In this document: positions 35,801 to 40,009 of the stretch, one piece after another
How the letters are laid out: every line of letters begins with the position of its first letter
How positions within the stretch are numbered: position 1 is the first letter of the stretch
DNA from: Apostichopus californicus
Lineage: Eukaryota; Echinodermata; Holothuroidea; Aspidochirotida; Stichopodidae
Assembly: GCA_020650975.1 (NCBI GenBank)
Contig: JAIPMN010019032.1
Location: 1-40,009, forward strand
Length of the DNA: 40,009 nucleotides
Direction of reading: 5' to 3'
Position numbers and translations under genes: made by a program
The notes under the pieces: model-generated
The model's input: the letters and a program-made list of their open reading frames with translations, nothing else
The model's database searches: none
What the model was told of the DNA's origin: nothing

Positions 35801-38800
35801 TGGAGATCCTGTGATGACAACAGATGCTGTTCACAAAGTGGAGGATGAGAGGCCACCAGAGGCCACACATCAGAATACAGAAGATGTGGATCAAACAGTT
35901 CATAATGTGTTGCTGTCTTTGGAAAGTCAAAGTTCAAAGCCTTCGGTAGAAGTCATAGGACTGAGTTCACCTGAGGTCATAGGACAGAGGTCACCAGAGG
36001 TCAGAAACGACAGGGAAATGAGACATGACGGTACCGAAGATGTAGATAAAGTTAGGGATAGTGAAACAGTGCCTTCGAAAGGTCAGAGTTCAGGTCATTC
36101 AACAGTAACTGAGGGTCAAATGTCACCAGAGGTCAGCAGTGACACAGACGTGACACACGAAGATACAGATCCGGCATTAGCTGATGAAACCGCCGATAAT
36201 GGGGTATCGTCGTTGAAAGTTTGTACCACCCAGGAGGAAGAGTTGAGAGGTCTTGCAAGAGGGGAAAGTATCGGTAGTTGTGCTAGTCATGTCACACATG
36301 ACAAAAATGCAGTGATAAACTCTAAAGTCACTCAAAATACAGAGAATGTTACCAATGACAAGGCCGACATTTCGTCCGACGAGAAAGAAGAGAAAGAAAA
36401 GAAGTTGAAAAAGTATGACCCATCAGGTAACTTGGCAGATGATAATTCTTGTACCGACTCTTTGCTTCCAGCGGACAAACCGATTTGTGAGAGAGATGGT
36501 TCCTCTACATTCGATTTGCCTAACCCGCAAGAAACAGAATCACAAGGGATTCTTGAAACGACTACTATGCAACATGAACTTAATGACACGCCAGAGGAAT
36601 TAAGTCCTTTGGATGATTTGTCTACCGAGCAGACATCCTTGTGTGATGGTAGAGATCCTCAGGCTGGCATGGACTCCACAATAGCTGTGAAAAACACATT
36701 TTGCTCCGGTGCAATTTACGAAGAGAAAATTGTCAATTGTGAAAAAAATATACTCCGTCCAAGATCAGAAAATTTAGCCTCTGAACCAGCAGAGAACGGT
36801 GATAAAGGTGAAGTGGCAGTGGTTGGTACGGATGTGAAGAGGGACGAGACCATCTTGAGGACAGACGTTGCCGGGGGAACAGACGTCGCGATGGGAGAGA
36901 GCGAGAGGCAGCGTGATGATGAAGATGTTTTCATCTCAGAGCCCGCTGGAGTAAAGCGAGAGTCGACTCCAGATGTGGTTCCTGTAGACAGTCCTGTCCA
37001 GGAGCAGGACGTCCTGTCGTCCAGTGGGAAGGACACAAAAGCGGTGGTTTTGAAAGAGAAACGAAAAAAGTTGAAGAAATCAAGAAGGGAGTCAAGGATT
37101 GTTGAAATTGGTAAGTGAATGTAAAACATGAGCAAATGTTCATCCCTTTTTCATCTTTGTTTCACTAACTTTTCATCTTTTACACTCACTGTTCACAACA
37201 TCATTTTGTTCAATGTGTTATGGACCAGTACAGTGTAATAACTTCCGGTGTAATGTCATTCTAGTTAAATCCAAATTCAAATCCATATATTTATAAAACG
37301 TTTTTCACGATCAAAGAATCTTCGAATGCGCTGTACAACAGTAAGAATATAAAATATATTCACAAAATGCCCTAATAGACAATACAGAAAAAGGAGGTAT
37401 GTTAAAACTTTTCATTTAACCTGTTTGTTTTCATTTAACCTGTGATTTAAGTTTACGTGTAAAAAGAATCCACAGATCAAGGTTCTTTAATATCATTTGG
37501 TAAAGCGTTCCACCATTTTGGGTCCATAACACTAAAGGACCGTGAAGCGCAAATGTCTTTACTTCTTGTGAAAGGAATTTAATTTGCGTCGATAGATATT
37601 ATTGGATTTCATGTCCCGGTTACTTCTTGGCAAATTCCACCTAGAGATTGCTCAAATAGTGAATTGCCTTTTTATTAAGCCAATTTGTACACTAAAGTGA
37701 GGACCTTTGGCTGAATTGGCAATCTAATTGGAAGCCAATGTATTATTTTAGGACAATCCCTACTATAACTGACAAATCTGTGGTTATAGTAAACCATCTG
37801 TAAAAAGGATATTGGTCCAAAGTAAATCTTTAGTTGAACTATAACTTCCCATTTGGGTTGCTGGTAATTAAATACATTGGAGTATAACTTTGTTATTAAA
37901 ACTTAACAGGATTCAAAGCTTTTATAAGATCCAACGTAAGGAATATCATGGCCAATTTTTGATGGTCGGTCAGTCGATCAGGATTTGCCAAATTAATTCT
38001 TTTTGAGATTCAAATTTATCCTCACAGGGACAGTGAAGGGTCCGAAAACTTCGCCATCAAAGCCGATACCAACAAGTCCTGAGCCATCCACCAGTCCCTC
38101 CAAGACTTCCACTCTGAAGGGTTCATCACCACATTTCTTCCCGTCCAGTTTTAAGCAGAGTCCAACCAAAGAAATGGATGTCAACTTTGCGACGAAACAC
38201 AGAGAGTTCAGTCCACCGAGGAATAACGTAACAGAGGGAGAAGAGAACATCAAAAACACCCATCACACCCCAGATGGATTGTTGAAGATGGGGAATTCTT
38301 TTAAGAATGTTACCAGAAGGTCAGGCATTATCAAATTTCCGTTTTGAGGTCTACGGTAGTAAATAAACTGCCAAATTTCTCTCGAAGTATTCCTTCCCTG
38401 CTATCTCTCTAGGTCAGGGTTCCCCTAACTTTATCCCCCCACGAACCCCCTGTGGTTTTCAGAGTTGTCCATGAACCCCCAACTTTTTGTCATTATAATA
38501 CTATAATACGCATAACAGTGCTTCGTAAAAGATCAAGTTCATAGTGTAATATTGTAATGAAAAAAAACAAAAAGAGTTTGTCCTTAGGTACGACTTTTGT
38601 ACATCACTAAATTTTATGATATATCAGATTTTAGTTGAACAAAAAGTACTCTAGTTTTGACTTTCAGAATCGTCTCACGAACCCCCCTGGGATGGACTCA
38701 CGCATCCCTTGGGGGTGCATGCACCCCAGTTAGGGAACCCCTGCTCTAGGTTTTATCAAAAGAGATTATGGTGGGATCCTTGGTAAGATAGGATACAAGG

Positions 38801-39584
38801 CACTGTATCTTCTGACTTGCAAAGAAATTTATGGCTGTATAGGGATCTCCACCAACTATTGGCTGGATAGCTCATGTGGTAGAGCGCAGGACATATAAAA
38901 ACTGAGGTTCACTTTGAAGTTCACTTTGGAACTGCAGGAATATATATAAAAAATGTGTCCTTTTGTTTGTTTACATGCCGGGAAAGTGTCCATTAGCTAT
39001 AGGTTGCATCCAAAAACCCGCCGCTTTTACTGAACGACAGGGATTTCCAGTTGGTTAGCTGAGTGATCAGTCAGTCACCCATCTTTTAGCATCTTAATTT
39101 AGCTGCATATATTCCTCTATTATGCAACTCTTCACACAGCTAGTAGCCAAATTACTATCAGATCAAGGCAGACATGGCAAGGTGTGAACAAATCAACTCT
39201 TCCAAACTCACCAATCTGTTTGCAGGAGAGATAATGTTTCAGTAAGTTGATGTCAAGAGAGCTGAAAATGCAACCTATGGTTAATGGACTAATTCTCATC
39301 ATGTAGGCAATTAAACAAAACTAAAAATTGCTACTAACAGCAACAAAAAAAAGGGAAAAAAAAGATCATAATGCGATAATTCTTTTACGTATTCTGAGTG
39401 CATGTTTTTTTCTTTACCTTAGTCTTTCACAAAAGTTGAACAAAACTTCTCCGCTGAAAAGATTGCGAAGCTCGGATGGTTCTTCCTCTTCCTCCCATCA
39501 ACGAGAGGACAAGTTTCCTGCGGTCATGATATCTCCTCACTCTACGCAACTCAAACTTCTAGAGGAAGCGACAGAAACAGCCAG
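26836..39584 (+). CDS. HPS5 (BLOC-2 subunit), N-terminal part, runs past the window
   Basis: Thirteen coding exons: 26836-26985, 28124-28234, 28468-28529, 29558-29741, 30433-30563, 31214-31246, 31591-31684, 32674-32756, 33473-33550, 34224-34315, 35257-37110, 38028-38319 and 39423-39584. All junctions are GT/AG and in phase, giving 1,108 residues so far; the C-terminal part lies beyond 40009. Matches to human HPS5 run in order: VWELN (exon 4), VQLDF/LTRI (exon 5), [10 protein letters not shown] (exon 7), THQFKKLL and PPLPVV (exon 8), GIYI/NVQVILW (exon 10), ESGIHVIRR (exon 11). The N-terminal half is a WD40-like beta-propeller. HPS5, with HPS3 and HPS6, forms BLOC-2, which directs endosomal cargo to lysosome-related organelles such as pigment granules. 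An acceptor at 26815 just before the ATG implies a non-coding first exon upstream. The last donor (AG/GTTGGT) is weak, so the end of exon 13 is tentative. Confidence 0.95.
28468..28529 (+). CDS. HPS5 exon 3 (62 nt)
   Basis: This short exon has a strong pyrimidine-rich acceptor (GTTCTGGTCTACAG) and a GTAAAT donor. It codes [20 protein letters not shown] plus two bases, aligning with the human propeller strand that ends in AVATSQG just before VVVWELN. Its length (2 mod 3) is exactly what exons 2 and 4 need to stay in frame. It is easy to miss because it sits next to a LINE fragment and a minisatellite. Confidence 0.85.
28640..28862 (+). mobile_element. 3' end of a decayed non-LTR retrotransposon
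   Basis: The translation contains [10 protein letters not shown], then a stop, then [12 protein letters not shown], the motif that ends many LINE (CR1/L2/Jockey-like) reverse transcriptase ORFs. It is followed by the usual AAGCGCCTTGAGCA and GGTGCTATATAAGT tail words and an ATTATTATT-type end. The in-frame TGA shows it is dead. It is a 5'-truncated copy in HPS5 intron 3. Confidence 0.7.
28965..29393. repeat. 20-bp minisatellite with higher-order repeat
   Basis: About twenty variant copies of GTGTTGTAGTCATTTTCATA (19-21 bp, some missing TTT). A longer block with GTTGTAGTTATTTTCATATT and TTGTGTAGTTTTGTAGT appears at 29041 and again at 29203, giving a higher-order period of about 162 bp. It fills much of HPS5 intron 3 just before exon 4. 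Confidence 0.9.
31214..31246 (+). CDS. HPS5 exon 6, a 33-nt microexon
   Basis: Flanked by TCTGTTACAG and GTAAGA, it codes a lysine-rich loop ([10 protein letters not shown] with split codons at both ends), equivalent to the basic loop before the GACF segment in human HPS5. Being a multiple of three, it could be skipped without a frameshift. Confidence 0.8.
31822..31862. repeat. (GTCA)n/(CAGT)n microsatellite
   Basis: GAGTCAGTCAGTCAGTG and, after a short gap, AAGTCAGTCAGTG form a short tetranucleotide tract in HPS5 intron 7. Confidence 0.75.
32172..32406 (+). mobile_element. tRNA-derived SINE
   Basis: The head (about 32174-32240) is tRNA-like: acceptor-stem halves GGAGT and ACTCC, an A box (TTAGCTCAGTGGTTA), an anticodon-arm-like GTGCCTTCCAAGCC resembling tRNA-Gly(TCC), and a B box GGTTTGAGTCA. 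A tRNA-unrelated body follows, ending in an AAATACATACATA tail. ATAGTG occurs on both sides and may be a short target duplication. It lies in HPS5 intron 7. Confidence 0.8.
34316..35256. other. HPS5 intron 10 with decayed repeat sequence
   Basis: No exon is seen. The intron holds a G8 run (34582), C/G-rich words typical of worn interspersed repeats (34560-34640 and 34935-34985) and short open frames with no motif or splice support. Confidence 0.5.
35257..37110 (+). CDS. HPS5 exon 11: large acidic linker exon
   Basis: This 1,854-nt exon starts with the end of the propeller region ([18 protein letters not shown]), then a conserved [10 protein letters not shown] block. Next come roughly 450 residues rich in Asp, Glu, Ser and Thr with short repeats (SPEV four times at about 35964-36137, often followed by I-G or R/S) and a Lys-rich end. 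It should be largely disordered. It is much longer than the matching human linker. The GTAAGT donor at 37111 is strong. Confidence 0.9.
37285..37800. repeat. Probable dispersed repeat in HPS5 intron 11
   Basis: Words such as GCGCTGTACAACA, TGGTAAAGCGTTCCACCATTTTGGGTCC, ACTAAAGGACCGTGAAGCGC and GGAAGCCAATGTATT follow an order I associate with an old repeat common in aquatic animal genomes. I cannot name the family. No termini were found. Confidence 0.4.
38415..38743. mobile_element. Non-autonomous hAT-type element with 8-bp target duplication
   Basis: A 329-bp element starts CAGGGTTCCCCTAACT and ends AGTTAGGGAACCCCTG, near-perfect inverted termini. The 8 bp CTCTAGGT flank it directly at 38407-38414 and 38744-38751. 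CAGGG-type ends with 8-bp duplications are the hallmark of hAT elements. It has no coding capacity. It lies in HPS5 intron 12, 95 bp after the exon 12 donor. Confidence 0.9.
38862..38925 (+). repeat. Degenerate tRNA-like fragment
   Basis: GGATAGCTCATGTGGTAGAGCGCAGGACATA resembles the D-arm and A-box half of a tRNA, and GAGGTTCACTTTG could be a decayed B box. It is too damaged for a tRNA gene and is probably a SINE head. HPS5 intron 12. Confidence 0.4.
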
Positions 39585-40009
39585 GTTGGTCGCTCAGATG
39601 TTGATTTATTCTGTTTCCATGGTGATCTCACTGTTCTTGATAGTTGGACTAACTTTAGGTGGTCAGAAGACTTTTTGTCTGAAGATTTTCAACGATCCTG
39701 CTTTGAAATATGCCCATACTCATTAATTTACCAAGACTGCAAAAGTTGAAGATGTTATTTAAAAACAAAGATTTGTCAAAACTTGAGCTCCAGTATAATT
39801 AAGGCACGTGTTCATGTTCATGCACATTACACATGTTTTGTTGTTTACAGATTAACATTTTCTTGATTGTGTGTATACAGTCATATCCTGAGAAATATTG
39901 AGAGAAATGTTAGAGAAAGCAATTTTAATAAGTGTTGCACTTCTGTTTCCTCCTTTTCCCATGCAGTAAAGGTACAATAAGATAACAGTAGTTAATTTCC
40001 TTGTATATA
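39585..40009. other. HPS5 intron 13 to the window edge
   Basis: The frame after the proposed donor runs on into hydrophobic sequence unlike HPS5, so I treat it as intron. No further exon is visible before the edge. Confidence 0.5.

Overview
The window reads as nuclear DNA of an invertebrate animal, most likely an invertebrate deuterostome. An echinoderm such as a sea cucumber is my guess. That rests on the style of the genes and repeats, not on any marker I could test. The DNA is AT-rich. Genes are split into short exons with GT/AG borders. Introns carry transposon remnants, tRNA-derived SINE sequence, minisatellites and many long poly-G/poly-C runs. There is no operon, CRISPR array or phage structure, and most short open frames are noise.

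Four spliced genes can be rebuilt exon by exon with every junction in phase. (1) Minus strand, 7560 to 3534: a homologue of vertebrate C6orf89 (bombesin receptor-activated protein), a single-pass membrane protein. (2) Plus strand, 8241 to 10457: a 299-residue type I membrane protein with a signal peptide, two EGF-like domains, one membrane segment and a cytoplasmic tail with two PPxY and two YxxPhi motifs. I do not recognise it. Genes 1 and 2 are head to head, 680 bp apart. (3) Minus strand, 23500 to 16997: a complete six-exon, 256-residue DRAM-family protein (DNA damage-regulated autophagy modulator), whose 3' end faces gene 2 across a long gene-poor stretch. (4) Plus strand, 26836 to past the right edge: the N-terminal part of HPS5, a BLOC-2 subunit, in 13 coding exons, with a very large acidic linker exon. 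A weak fifth candidate lies on the minus strand (25503 to 24757), upstream of HPS5 and sharing its putative promoter, but its frame is broken.

The best-supported mobile elements are two short non-autonomous hAT-type elements, each with inverted termini and a perfect 8-bp target duplication (4230-4700 and 38415-38743). Others are a tRNA-derived SINE (32172-32406), a LINE 3' end (28640-28862), a ~370-bp family present twice in the DRAM intron 1, and a 20-bp minisatellite with higher-order structure in HPS5 intron 3.

Functionally, HPS5 (lysosome-related organelle biogenesis) and DRAM (lysosomal/autophagy membrane protein) both act in the endolysosomal system. The EGF protein carries motifs typical of ubiquitin-driven and clathrin-adaptor sorting into that system. 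I take this shared theme as suggestive only. I found no convincing new multi-gene system. The least described item is the EGF/PPxY membrane protein.
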